From assembly GCA_934274515.1 (NCBI GenBank), contig CAKQTC010000005.1, positions 1 to 64,000 on the forward strand: 64,000 nt of DNA, given 5' to 3'. The notes under the pieces were generated by a model, which was given only the letters and a program-made list of their open reading frames with translations, was not told the DNA's origin and searched no databases. Made by a program: the position numbers and the translations under genes. The stretch is from an uncultured Clostridia bacterium (GTDB taxonomy: Bacteria; Bacillota; Clostridia; Christensenellales; DTU072). Positions 7,044 to 15,448 of the stretch are shown piece by piece. Each line of letters starts with the position of its first letter. The stretch's first letter is position 1.

Positions 7044-8522
7044 TTATTTGACTTCGCTTACGCTCTTTTCCGTAACCTGTATCTCTACCGCGGTTTGCTC
7101 GTAAGTAGTCGTTTCTCCTTTCGTAATCGGTCTGTCAAACGTGATTTTTATCTTATCCCCGGGTTTAACCGTCAGCATAAGGTCCACTACTTGATACGAT
7201 CTCGTTATCGCAATTTCCTCCGTGTACCCTTCCGTTCCGTCGCTCTCGCGGTCAAACGCGATTTTTTTCAATATATCTCCGTTCTTCAAATACCCGTACG
7301 CCAGCGAACCTTCTTCAATAACGGTTTTTTCTTGCTCGCTCTCGTATACGGTAACCGTTTCTTCGATAACCGTTTTGCCTATTTCGCTGTAATAAACCGC
7401 TTTCGGCTCGTTGCTGATAACCGTTATTCCGAGCATCGCCTTTTTAACGCCCCGATACCCTTCGCTCGCATTGTAAATAATGTTTTCCGCAACGTATTTA
7501 ACTACGTTGGACGGAATTGCGTAGCCGATGTTTTCCACGTCGGCGGTTATCATTTTCGCATTCACGATACCGATAAGCCTGCCGTCCGCGTCGAACAAAC
7601 CGCCGCCGCTGTTCCCTTTGTTAATCGCGCAGTCCACGCGCATAACGCGAAACTTGACCGTGGTTTTGTCGTCCGCCCCCGTCATCGAAAGATTTTCGCT
7701 GTCCACGCTTACAATACCGCTCGTAACCGATATTCCGCTGCCTTTGGCATTGCCGATGGCAATCGCCGTCTGCCCTACCGCGACTTCGTTGCTGTCGGCA
7801 AAAACAACCGCTTCGCAAGACGAGTTTTTCAGTATCTCGCTCCCTTCGATTTTCAGTACCGCAATGTCGTAGTTCATCGCGCCGCCGACATACGTCGCGG
7901 CAATTTTTTGCTTGTCGGTATATCCCGCGTAAAGATATACGCCTATGTCTTGACTTATCTTGTCTTTCGTGTTCGCCGACGAATTGTACACGACGTGAAA
8001 GTTTGTTATTACGTACGCGTCTCCTTTGCTCTTGTCGAGTTTGTAAATAATTCCGCTGCCGCCTACCGGCGTTTTTTCCGTTTTCGTACTTCCGAAAAGA
8101 TCGGTAGACGTAATTTCCTGTACGCAGGTTATGGCAACCGACGAAAGTAAATCCTTCGCTACGACGGTTTGTTCTCCGTTCGCGTTCGTACCTATGTTTT
8201 CTTTGATAAACGTAAGTAAATCTTTATCGTAACCTTCTTCTTTCGCTGCATTGTAATAATCGATTATGGTAAAATAAGTCGTTCCGTCCTTTCCTGCCGC
8301 GCCGTCGATTCCGTTTCTCCCGTCCTTTCCGTCTACGCCGTCTTTCCCGTCCGTACCTTTCAAACTTTCAAGCCACTCTTCGAGCGTCCCTTGAAACCCG
8401 TTTTCCTTAGCAAGGTCGTACGCCGATTTGCCGCCGCTTTCGCCGTTGCTGCACGCGGAAAGAGAAATCGCGCAAACCAGTATAATCGCAATCGTAACAA
8501 CGTAAAATATTTTCTTCTTCAT
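7044..8522 (-). CDS. HtrA-like trypsin-fold serine protease lipoprotein with collagen-like spacer
   Basis: The ATG at 8522 (SD GAAGG) starts a lipoprotein signal ending in the lipobox LSAC. Next comes the segment GFQGTLEEWLESLKG and about eight Gly-X-Y triplets (GKDGVDGKDGRNGIDG type), a collagen-like stalk. The trypsin-like domain follows, with all three catalytic residues: His in VITNFHVV, Asp in YDIAVLKI and Ser in KGNSGGGLFD. The C-terminus is PDZ-like (binds exposed peptide ends). It is probably a surface-anchored quality-control protease. A longer reading from a TTG at 8546 is unlikely. In the 5' region 8523-8694 there is an inverted repeat (GGTACCT/AGGTATC near 8568-8585) and two direct TTGTTAAAATT-like repeats. 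Confidence 0.85.
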   Translation of the reverse strand: MKKKIFYVVTIAIILVCAISLSACSNGESGGKSAYDLAKENGFQGTLEEWLESLKGTDGKDGVDGKDGRNGIDGAAGKDGTTYFTIIDYYNAAKEEGYDKDLLTFIKENIGTNANGEQTVVAKDLLSSVAITCVQEITSTDLFGSTKTEKTPVGGSGIIYKLDKSKGDAYVITNFHVVYNSSANTKDKISQDIGVYLYAGYTDKQKIAATYVGGAMNYDIAVLKIEGSEILKNSSCEAVVFADSNEVAVGQTAIAIGNAKGSGISVTSGIVSVDSENLSMTGADDKTTVKFRVMRVDCAINKGNSGGGLFDADGRLIGIVNAKMITADVENIGYAIPSNVVKYVAENIIYNASEGYRGVKKAMLGITVISNEPKAVYYSEIGKTVIEETVTVYESEQEKTVIEEGSLAYGYLKNGDILKKIAFDRESDGTEGYTEEIAITRSYQVVDLMLTVKPGDKIKITFDRPITKGETTTYEQTAVEIQVTEKSVSEVK

Positions 8523-8694
8523 AAACACCTTCTTCCCCTTTTCCAAGGGTACCTATGCAGGTATCGTAACCCGAACTACTTAAATATAATTTAATGTTAG
8601 GCTTAATTTTACTTAAATTTTAACAAATTTTAACAAGTTTCGCCATAACTTCGGCACTCCGCCGCAAATAACCGATTCGACGTAACGAGCCGCA

Positions 8695-9285
8695 TTACTT
8701 AGAATACTCGCATCCGCAATAATTCTGTCGGTATATCCCGTATCGTTCGGACAAAACCGTGCTACGCAAAAATCCGCCGCGTTTTTTGAAATCCGTCGGC
8801 AAATATTTTACTCCGTACAGTTTTTCGAGTTCCTCCCCCACTTCGTTGACGACGCGCGCGTTTTTTAACGGGGAAATCGTAAGCGTCGTGGCAAAGTATT
8901 CAAACCCGTTTTCCTTAGCCTTTTTTGCGGTTTCGCCTAACCTAAGCGCAAAACAAACCCGACACCTCTTTCCGCCCTCGGGTTCGGTTTCCAACCCCTT
9001 TACCGCTTCGTAAAACCTTTCGCTTTCGTGTTTTTCCCCTAAAAATTCGACTTCGGGCGCGAATTCTTCGATAAATCGGCGTTGCTCATTTTTCCGCTTG
9101 TCGTATTCTTCGGCAGAATCGATGTTCGGATTATAGTAATACACCGTCAATTTGAAATACCTTACGAGTTCTTCTATACAATAAGACGAACACGGCGCGC
9201 AACAACTATGCAATAATAGCGTCGGTTTATAATCGAGTTTTTTTAACTCGTCCGTCATAAGTTTATCGTAATTAACGGCGTTCAT
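8695..9285 (-). CDS. queH: Epoxyqueuosine reductase QueH
   Basis: A 196-residue QueH/DUF208 protein. It has the adjacent cysteines of LLHSCCAPCSSYC at about residues 25-37, a further C-x2-C (CRVC) and a C-terminal YCGC. These bind the 4Fe-4S cluster and neighbouring metal used to reduce epoxyqueuosine to queuosine at tRNA wobble position 34. QueH replaces the cobalamin-dependent QueG in many anaerobes. It follows malQ by 18 bp on the same strand. No other queuosine gene is in the window. Family assignment is firm. Confidence 0.93.
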   Translation of the reverse strand: MNAVNYDKLMTDELKKLDYKPTLLLHSCCAPCSSYCIEELVRYFKLTVYYYNPNIDSAEEYDKRKNEQRRFIEEFAPEVEFLGEKHESERFYEAVKGLETEPEGGKRCRVCFALRLGETAKKAKENGFEYFATTLTISPLKNARVVNEVGEELEKLYGVKYLPTDFKKRGGFLRSTVLSERYGIYRQNYCGCEYSK

Positions 9286-9303
9286 TTTCCTTTCTCCGAA
9301 ACG

Positions 9304-10797
9304 TTACCGCCCGTAGGTAGTGATAAGATTTCTTATAAACGCGTGGTCCACGCTGTTTATCGCGGAATAATTCGTCCTGTACCGCCAACAACCGTCCGCC
9401 TGCCCCGGCGTGTTCATTCTCGTATCCGAGCCGTATCCGCACAAGTCCTGCATCGGCACGATAGCAACGTCCGCCACGCTTGCCATAACCGCGCGTATAA
9501 ACGCCCTCGTAGCGCGACACTTTCCCGCGCCGTCCGCCCAACCGTAACCCGAGTCGCAAGCAACGTAATTAAGCGCGCTTTCGAGCGTCGCGTCATCGAG
9601 GCTGAGCAACCATCCGAGCGTCGTATCGTTGTCGTGCGTCGCGGTATAAGCGACGCAATTCTTTTCGTAATTGTGCGGCAAATGTTTGTTGTTTTTATCG
9701 CCGTCAAACCCGAACTGCATCACTCTCATTCCCTTAAACTTTGTTTCTTCCAAAAACCGTTCGACGTGTTCATCGATGATTCCCAGGTCCTCTGCGATGA
9801 TTTCGATATTCACGTTACGCTTTTTTAGGGCGTCAAACAACGCTTTTTGGGGACCCTTACACCACTTTCCTTCTTTTGCGGTCTTTGCTCCGGCAGGCAC
9901 AGCCCAATACTCGTAAAGTCCGCGAAAATGGTCTATCCTAAGCACGTCGTAAAGTTTTTCCGCGTGCTTTATTCTGTCCGTCCACCACTTGTACCCGTCT
10001 TTCGCCATTTCCGAGTAATCGTAAAGCGGGTTATTCCACAGTTGCCCGTCTTTGGCAAAATAATCGGGCGGAACTCCCGCAACGGACGTCGGTTTATAAT
10101 CTGAGCCGAGTTTGAAACACTTTGTGTTTGCCCATACGTCCACGCTGTCGTAACTTACGTAGATGGGCAAATCGCCAAATACTTTTATTCCCAAATTAGC
10201 GGCATATTCCCTTATCTTGTTCCATTGCTTGAAAAACCAGTACTGCTCGAACAAATAATATCTTGTTTCTTCGCCGAAATCTTTGAATACCTGTTTCACA
10301 AGCGCGCGCGAGTGTTTCGCGTATGCTCCCCACTCTATCCAGCACTTCTCGCCGTTCATCTTTTTAAGCGTCATAAACGCCGCGTAATCGTAAATCCACT
10401 CCGAGTTTTCTTCGGCAAACGCGTTTATCTTTTGTTCTAGTTCGTACGTTTTCCGCGTGTAGGCAAGCCGAAGAAGTTTCGTTTTCGTTTCATATGCATA
10501 ACCGTAATCGGTCAAATATATACTGCCCTTATACTCGTGCGACGCGAGTTCTTCCCTTGTGAGAAGCCCGTCGAGCCGTTCGGGGTCGATATAAAGAAAA
10601 TTGCCCGCGTACGACGAAATTCCGCTGTACGGCGAATTGCCGAACCCTAACGCGGTAATCGGCAACGTCTGCCAAATTTTGAACCCCATTCCTGCAAACT
10701 CATTGAGAAAATACTCCGCGTTGCAAGAAAATCCGCCTATGCCGTATTTCCCCGGCAAACTAGATACGTTTAGTAATACTCCTGCTTGTCTTGTCAT
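9304..10797 (-). CDS. malQ: 4-alpha-glucanotransferase (amylomaltase, GH77)
   Basis: A 497-residue GH77 enzyme, full length. Family marks include an early PITALGFGNSPY segment, FGDLPIYVSYDSVDVW, the nucleophile region LRIDHFRG, the acid/base region IIAEDLG, and THDNDTTLGW. MalQ transfers maltosyl and longer glucans between maltodextrins, in the cytoplasm. It fits with the glycogen genes at 52-63 kb. Neighbours are queH downstream and a small unknown gene upstream. ATG at 10797. Confidence 0.96.
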   Translation of the reverse strand: MTRQAGVLLNVSSLPGKYGIGGFSCNAEYFLNEFAGMGFKIWQTLPITALGFGNSPYSGISSYAGNFLYIDPERLDGLLTREELASHEYKGSIYLTDYGYAYETKTKLLRLAYTRKTYELEQKINAFAEENSEWIYDYAAFMTLKKMNGEKCWIEWGAYAKHSRALVKQVFKDFGEETRYYLFEQYWFFKQWNKIREYAANLGIKVFGDLPIYVSYDSVDVWANTKCFKLGSDYKPTSVAGVPPDYFAKDGQLWNNPLYDYSEMAKDGYKWWTDRIKHAEKLYDVLRIDHFRGLYEYWAVPAGAKTAKEGKWCKGPQKALFDALKKRNVNIEIIAEDLGIIDEHVERFLEETKFKGMRVMQFGFDGDKNNKHLPHNYEKNCVAYTATHDNDTTLGWLLSLDDATLESALNYVACDSGYGWADGAGKCRATRAFIRAVMASVADVAIVPMQDLCGYGSDTRMNTPGQADGCWRYRTNYSAINSVDHAFIRNLITTYGR

Positions 10798-10844
10798 TTT
10801 ATCCTTTTCGTTTTGTCGCCGATCGTCGGGACGCTCGGCGCGGT

Positions 10845-11132
10845 TTATTTTTTTATTGAATTTTTAAATTTCGGCGAATTTAGAATATCGCCGAGTATCA
10901 TCGCTTCGAGATATCGGTTGCCGTTACACGCATTTTCCACGCTTTCTAGCACTCCGCCGCAATTCGCGTCTGTTTTGTGCGCGTACGCCTCGTCGTCTTC
11001 GCGCTGCTCGGCGCGCGGCGGTTTCCGCCGCGCAACGTCCCTTTCGACGCGTTTGTCTAGCGTCTTTCGGGTCGGGCGAGATAGCGGTTTTTTAACGGAC
11101 GCGCCGGTAAACAATTCGTCTAGTTGTGCCAT
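10845..11132 (-). CDS. Small protein of unknown function in the floA-malQ interval
   Basis: A 95-residue, charged, mostly hydrophilic protein with no membrane segment. Its N-terminal half is rich in Lys/Arg/Glu. The C-terminal half (AMILGDILNSPKFKN) looks like a short folded helix pair. It starts 16 bp after floA with an SD-like GGTGA, and malQ follows 47 bp later, so it is probably a real gene in this operon. I recognise no family. Confidence 0.6.
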   Translation of the reverse strand: MAQLDELFTGASVKKPLSRPTRKTLDKRVERDVARRKPPRAEQREDDEAYAHKTDANCGGVLESVENACNGNRYLEAMILGDILNSPKFKNSIKK

Positions 11133-11148
11133 AATTCACCAAATTTTT

Positions 11149-12159
11149 TTATTTCTTGTCGGTGCCGGAGGACGCGTGCGTCGTCGGGTTTACGATAGCG
11201 TTACGCATCGCCGTGTCCGCTTTTACGTTTTCCATATTGTAATAGTCCATTACGCCGAGTTTACCGCTTTTTAACGCTTCTGCCATCGCTTTCGGAACTT
11301 CCGCTTCCGCTTCGATTACCATAGCGCGCATTTCTTGCGTTTTTGCTTTCATTTCCTGCTCGGTAGCGACCGCCATCGCTCTGCGTTCTTCCGCTTTCGC
11401 TTGCGCTATTCTCTTGTCGGCCTCCGCTTGGTCCATTTGAAGTTGCGCGCCGATGTTTCTGCCGACGTCGATGTCCGCTATGTCGATGGAAAGAATTTCA
11501 AACGCCGTGCCGTTGTCCAGACCTTTGTTAAGCACCGTTTTGCTGATACTGTCGGGATTTTCGAGTACGTCCTTATGCGCGTCCGCGCTACCGACCGTCG
11601 TCACTATCCCTTCTCCTACTCTCGCGATAATTGTTTCTTCCCCTGCGCCGCCGATAAGTCGAGAAATGTTCGCCCTTACCGTAACTCTCGCCTTACAATG
11701 CAGTTCGATTCCGTCCTTCGCTATCGCCGCGATAACGGGCGTTTCGATAACTTTCGGATTAACGCTTACTTTAACCGCGTTAAGCACGTCTCTTCCGGCA
11801 AGGTCGATTGCCATGGCTGTTTTCGTGGTCAGTTCTATGTTCGCGCTGTGCGCACTGATAAGCGCGTTTACGACTTTTTGAACGTCCCCTTTCGCCATAT
11901 AATGCGTTTCGAGTTCGTTGATATTAATGTTAAGCCCCGCTTTTTTCCCCGTAATGTACGCCTCGACAATCATACCGATTTTAATTTTGCGAAGACGCAT
12001 CCCGACGAGTTTTCCCATCGATATGGGCGCGCCGCTTACCAAAGCGCGGAACCAAGTGGATACCGGCACCATCGCGAAAAACACGATGAGCGCAACCACA
12101 ACGATAACTATCCCGGCTACAAGCCCGGCTACGTTAAGCCCGAGTAAAGATAAAAACAT
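11149..12159 (-). CDS. floA: Flotillin-like membrane-domain protein FloA
   Basis: A 336-residue protein with one N-terminal membrane hairpin segment (about residues 3-30), an SPFH/band-7 domain, and an Ala/Glu-rich coiled region (QMDQAEADKRIAQAKAEERRAMA type) near 230-290. Length and sequence match Bacillus FloA (YqfA, 331). FloA forms membrane foci that influence fluidity and scaffold membrane complexes. The NfeD-like gene lies 50 bp upstream, the standard partner. Confidence 0.93.
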   Translation of the reverse strand: MFLSLLGLNVAGLVAGIVIVVVALIVFFAMVPVSTWFRALVSGAPISMGKLVGMRLRKIKIGMIVEAYITGKKAGLNININELETHYMAKGDVQKVVNALISAHSANIELTTKTAMAIDLAGRDVLNAVKVSVNPKVIETPVIAAIAKDGIELHCKARVTVRANISRLIGGAGEETIIARVGEGIVTTVGSADAHKDVLENPDSISKTVLNKGLDNGTAFEILSIDIADIDVGRNIGAQLQMDQAEADKRIAQAKAEERRAMAVATEQEMKAKTQEMRAMVIEAEAEVPKAMAEALKSGKLGVMDYYNMENVKADTAMRNAIVNPTTHASSGTDKK

Positions 12160-12209
12160 TTCGTACCCTCCGATATTTACTTTTTTTATTGATTTTCGCC
12201 GTTTTGAAC

Positions 12210-12746
12210 TTAATCAACGACTTTGGTCACCTTGATTATTCCCCCTTCGACGGCGCAAACCTTGATTTTAACGCCTTTTTCAATGAGAAATCCGTCGCTT
12301 TCCACGTCGTAAATTACACCCTCGATTTCCGCTTTCCCGGACGGGCGCAAAACCGTGACGGCGTCGCCTTGTTTCCCTAATAGGAATAAGTAATTTTTCG
12401 TTCCGTCGCTGAATTTTTCGTCAACTGCCGTTCCCGTGCGAAATATCGCGGATTTTTTAAGCCACCCTTTTTTATGCGCAATAAACATAAACAAAAATAA
12501 TATTCCGAAAATAATCGCGTCCAAAAGAACAAATTGAAAAATTTGCATAACAACCACGTCTTCGTCTTTACGGAAAACCGCTCGCAAAACTATACTAGCG
12601 ACCAAACAAATACTCCCCGTTATCCCGAACGCCCCGAACCCGGGTTCGAGCATCTCGACAAAAATCAAAACAAGCCCTGCGATAAAACAGACAAGCACAA
12701 ACCATTCCATATTAGAAAAAAGTAATCCGAACTGCGTGAAAAACAT
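12210..12746 (-). CDS. NfeD-like membrane protein, partner of FloA
   Basis: About 178 residues. I chose the ATG at 12746 because it has AGGAG 5 bp upstream and opens directly on the first hydrophobic segment. A longer frame reaching 12851 adds 35 charged residues with no SD. Several membrane segments (about 10-100) are followed by a C-terminal OB-fold of the NfeD type (about 115-175, ending KVCAVEGGIIKVTKVVD). NfeD proteins associate with flotillins. The serine-protease NfeD domain is absent, so this is the short form. Confidence 0.85.
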   Translation of the reverse strand: MFFTQFGLLFSNMEWFVLVCFIAGLVLIFVEMLEPGFGAFGITGSICLVASIVLRAVFRKDEDVVVMQIFQFVLLDAIIFGILFLFMFIAHKKGWLKKSAIFRTGTAVDEKFSDGTKNYLFLLGKQGDAVTVLRPSGKAEIEGVIYDVESDGFLIEKGVKIKVCAVEGGIIKVTKVVD

Positions 12747-12930
12747 CTCTTCTCTCCTTATATTTTTGCTTATCCGCCCTGTTTCGACAAAAACGACGCT
12801 TGCTTTACGCAAAACGCAACTCTCGTTGCCGACAAAACTTCGTTTTGCCACATTATTCTGTTATTGTATTTATAATACATTAATTATGCCTTAATGTCAA
12901 TAACGAGCAACTTAAACGCGCTACCGCCAT

Positions 12931-13186
12931 GCCGACATAAAAAGCATTTCTTCTCCGACTTACTTTGTACGATTACAGGATGCAACGTCACGTTGCCGAC
13001 AGAAAAAGCATTTCTTCCGCGACTTACTTTGTACGATTACAGGATGCAACGTCACGTTGCCGACAGAAAAAGCATTTCTTCTCCGACTTACTTTGCACGA
13101 TTACAGGATGCAACGTCACGTTGCCGACAGAAAAAGCATTTTTTCCGCGACTTACTTTGCCCGATTACAGGATGCAACGTCACGTT
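12931..13186. repeat. Four tandem 64-bp repeats
   Basis: Units begin at 12931, 12995, 13059 and 13123 and each is exactly 64 bp. Each has the form GCCGACAGAAAAAGCATTTC..., a variable TTCTCC/TTCCGC hexamer, then CGACTTACTTTGNACGATTA, and ends on the 13-bp palindrome CAACGTCACGTTG. Units differ at only a few positions. There are no unique spacers, so this is a direct tandem repeat, not a CRISPR array. 64 is not a multiple of 3, which argues against coding. Confidence 0.92.
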
Positions 13187-13258
13187 GCCGCTAGACCCTA
13201 ATTTAATGATTATTTATTTTTTTATCCTTTACTTTCTTAAATAAACTTTAACAACCCT

Positions 13259-13287
13259 TTGCGCGGAACCGCAGTTTATGATATACT
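13259..13287 (+). promoter_or_regulatory. Promoter of the LRR lipoprotein gene
   Basis: TTGCGC (13259-13264), a 17-bp spacer and TATACT (13282-13287) precede the ATG at 13300 by 12 bp, so the 5' leader would be very short. Confidence 0.55.
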
Positions 13288-13299
13288 ACATTAAGAATT

Positions 13300-15306
13300 A
13301 TGTTTGCGAAAAAAAATTTACGTCTTATCCTCGCCTTACTCGCCGTCACGACCGTCCTTTGCGCTCTGTCGGTCGGTTGTTCGACCGCGTCCGTCGTGTC
13401 GTTTAACGCCGAGAAATTTGTCGTAGGCGTAGGAAAAGAACTTACTCTCGACTTCACCGTTTTCCCGAAAAAAGCGGATTATTCGCTCCGCGTTGATAAC
13501 GAAACCGTCGCTACGGTTACCCAAAACGGCGTAGTTAGGGGGCTAAAAACGGGAATAACGGTCGTCACGCTTGCTTCGGGCGACAAGACCGCCACCGCCA
13601 CTCTCGTAGTGTCCGACGCGACAGATCCGACAAACGTCGATTACAATCAAAAAAAGGAATATACGGTTTCGTTTTTTCTTGATTATCCGTTTACGCTTAT
13701 AAAGAACGAAAGTTACCGTGAAGGCGAACTAATAACTTTTGCTTTACCGACATATTCCGCTTACGACGTGGACGGGTGGTTTACCGACGCGAGTTGTTCG
13801 ACCAGATTCGATACCGCTACCCAAAAGGTGCAGGATAATTTAACGCTTTATTGCCGCCGAACCGAAAAAGCGAACTCGTTCGTGATAGACGGCGACGGGT
13901 ATCTTTGCGGTTTGCTTTACAAGGAACTCAAACACGAAGAACTCTATCTCCCGTCCGTTGCCGACGGCAAAAGCGTACGCGGCATAGCGAACGGTGCGTT
14001 TGCTTCCGATACGGGCATTAAGAAAGTTTTCATTCCGTCGTCGTACGAAAGCATAGGGGAATTCGCGTTTGCGGGTTGTTCTTCTCTTGTCGAAGTCGAA
14101 ATAGAAACGGGCAGCGCGCTTAAAACCATCGGTAAATTCGCTTTCGGGGTACCGTCGGGCAAGAACGATAACGACGAAACCGTACCCAAAGAAGAAGACG
14201 CTTGCAAAAAACTCGAAAAAATAAATCTCCCGAACACCGTGGAAGAAATAGGCGCGTTTGCGTTCGGTTATTGCGAAAATCTTACCCTAAGCATACCGAC
14301 GTCCCTTAAAACAATCGATTACGGCGTGTTTTATAAAACAAAAATCACAAGCGCAAATCTTAAAAACGTAACCGAAATAAAAGCCTATGCTTTTGCGGAA
14401 TGCGACAAACTAAGCACTGTGATTAACACAAAAAACGTCGATTTTTGCGGTGCAAACGCTTTTTATAAAACCGCGCTTTACAATTCGCAGATTAACCGCG
14501 CCCCGTACGTCGTGTACGTCGATACGATAGTATACGGTTGCAACGTAGGATTAGGAAAAACTTTCGTAGGAAACGGCAAAGTAAACTTGCCCGATAACGC
14601 AACCCTTATCGCGGACGGTGCGTTTAGCAACGAAAATCAATCCGAATTAACGGTTTATTTTAACGGCGGAAACGTGAAAATCGGCGACTACGCTTTTATT
14701 CCCGACGGAAACGTCTGCCTTGTCGTTCCCGACGAGTTTTTAGAAGGATATAAAACCGACAACCCGTTATACAAAGATTTGTTCTGCACAAAATTCGTAA
14801 TCACCGTAAACGACGAAGACGCGATAAACTTCGGCGAACATACCCTTCTACGCTTTGGGGCGGGCGACTACCGCTACGATAAATACACGATACTTAATCG
14901 CCCGAGCGACCCGTCGAAAAAGAAAACACCGCTCGTTATCGACCTTTCCGCACTAGAACACGGCACCGAAATTACGAGAATAAATACTCGCGCGATTAAC
15001 CACTTCATCTCACAAGATAAAAACAAACGATATACCGGCAATATGCAACTGCTTGTTTTGCCCGAAAGCCTTACTTACGTTGCGCCTTTTGCCGTCATTA
15101 ATTGCGGCGCGCTCGAAAAAATAGATATGACGCGGTGCCGTTCGTCTGTCGAAATCGTTCAAAACAGTTTTCAATTTACCACACTCGGCGAAAATCTCGA
15201 TAAACCCAATAAAACGTACGTCTACGTCCACGCGGAGGACTACGCGCATTACTCCGATAAATGGCGCGATAAGGGTATAATAATCGAAAGACTTAAATAT
15301 GAATAA
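13300..15306 (+). CDS. Surface lipoprotein with Ig-like, InlB-type and BspA leucine-rich repeats
   Basis: A 668-residue secreted protein. It has a signal peptide with lipobox LSVGC (Cys about 27), a BIG2-type Ig-like domain (about 30-105, TVATVTQNGVVRGLKTGITV), an InlB B-repeat-like unit (about 115-190, ending GWFTDASCSTRFD) and then BspA-type LRR_5 repeats (about 205-480, for example GIKKVFIPSSYESIGEFAFA). A C-terminal LRR-like tail follows. Such proteins are surface-exposed and often bind host or bacterial ligands; the ligand here is unknown. It is monocistronic, behind its own promoter. Confidence 0.85.
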   Translation: MFAKKNLRLILALLAVTTVLCALSVGCSTASVVSFNAEKFVVGVGKELTLDFTVFPKKADYSLRVDNETVATVTQNGVVRGLKTGITVVTLASGDKTATATLVVSDATDPTNVDYNQKKEYTVSFFLDYPFTLIKNESYREGELITFALPTYSAYDVDGWFTDASCSTRFDTATQKVQDNLTLYCRRTEKANSFVIDGDGYLCGLLYKELKHEELYLPSVADGKSVRGIANGAFASDTGIKKVFIPSSYESIGEFAFAGCSSLVEVEIETGSALKTIGKFAFGVPSGKNDNDETVPKEEDACKKLEKINLPNTVEEIGAFAFGYCENLTLSIPTSLKTIDYGVFYKTKITSANLKNVTEIKAYAFAECDKLSTVINTKNVDFCGANAFYKTALYNSQINRAPYVVYVDTIVYGCNVGLGKTFVGNGKVNLPDNATLIADGAFSNENQSELTVYFNGGNVKIGDYAFIPDGNVCLVVPDEFLEGYKTDNPLYKDLFCTKFVITVNDEDAINFGEHTLLRFGAGDYRYDKYTILNRPSDPSKKKTPLVIDLSALEHGTEITRINTRAINHFISQDKNKRYTGNMQLLVLPESLTYVAPFAVINCGALEKIDMTRCRSSVEIVQNSFQFTTLGENLDKPNKTYVYVHAEDYAHYSDKWRDKGIIIERLKYE

Positions 15307-15319
15307 TCGATGCGACGTC

Positions 15320-15448
15320 GCGCCTAGTTATGTCGCTTACGCAATTAAGTTATATTTTGCTAATCGCTAACGCAAAGCGATATTGCTTTCGCCGTTATAT
15401 TTCGTTGTGCGAAAGTTATATTCGCCTTACGGCAAGCGATATTTTTGT
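15320..15448. repeat. Short palindromic repeat block (GCGATATT/GTTATATT type)
   Basis: Between convergent genes, about 130 bp carries repeated short hairpin-like units: GCAAAGCGATATTGC, CGAAAGTTATATTCG, GGCAAGCGATATT and a longer GCAATTAAGTTATATTTTGC. They alternate at roughly 24-35 bp. It resembles intergenic palindromic repeats seen in some clostridial genomes. It may act as a bidirectional transcript end. Confidence 0.45.

Larger units (their letters stand above)
12747..13299. other. Intergenic region with tandem repeat, no gene
   Basis: This 553-bp gap lies between divergent nfeD and the LRR lipoprotein. It holds the tandem repeat at 12931-13186 and, near 12815-12850, a degenerate extra fragment of the unit (GCAACTCTCGTTGCCGACA). 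Apparent open frames through the repeats have no SD and simply follow the repeat. Confidence 0.7.

Noticed and set aside
5400..7100. parS site near parB
   Set aside because: No 16-bp GTTTCACGTGAAAC-like palindrome seen on either strand.
8595..8640. Rex-type operator upstream of the HtrA-like gene
   Set aside because: The TTGTTAAAATT copies are direct, not inverted, repeats, so they do not form a Rex site.
12931..13186. Possible CRISPR array
   Set aside because: Units repeat end to end with no unique spacers, the period is 64 bp, and no cas gene is near.
12894..13244. Open frames running through the tandem repeats
   Set aside because: No SD, composition follows the repeats, and the 64-bp period shifts frame in each unit.
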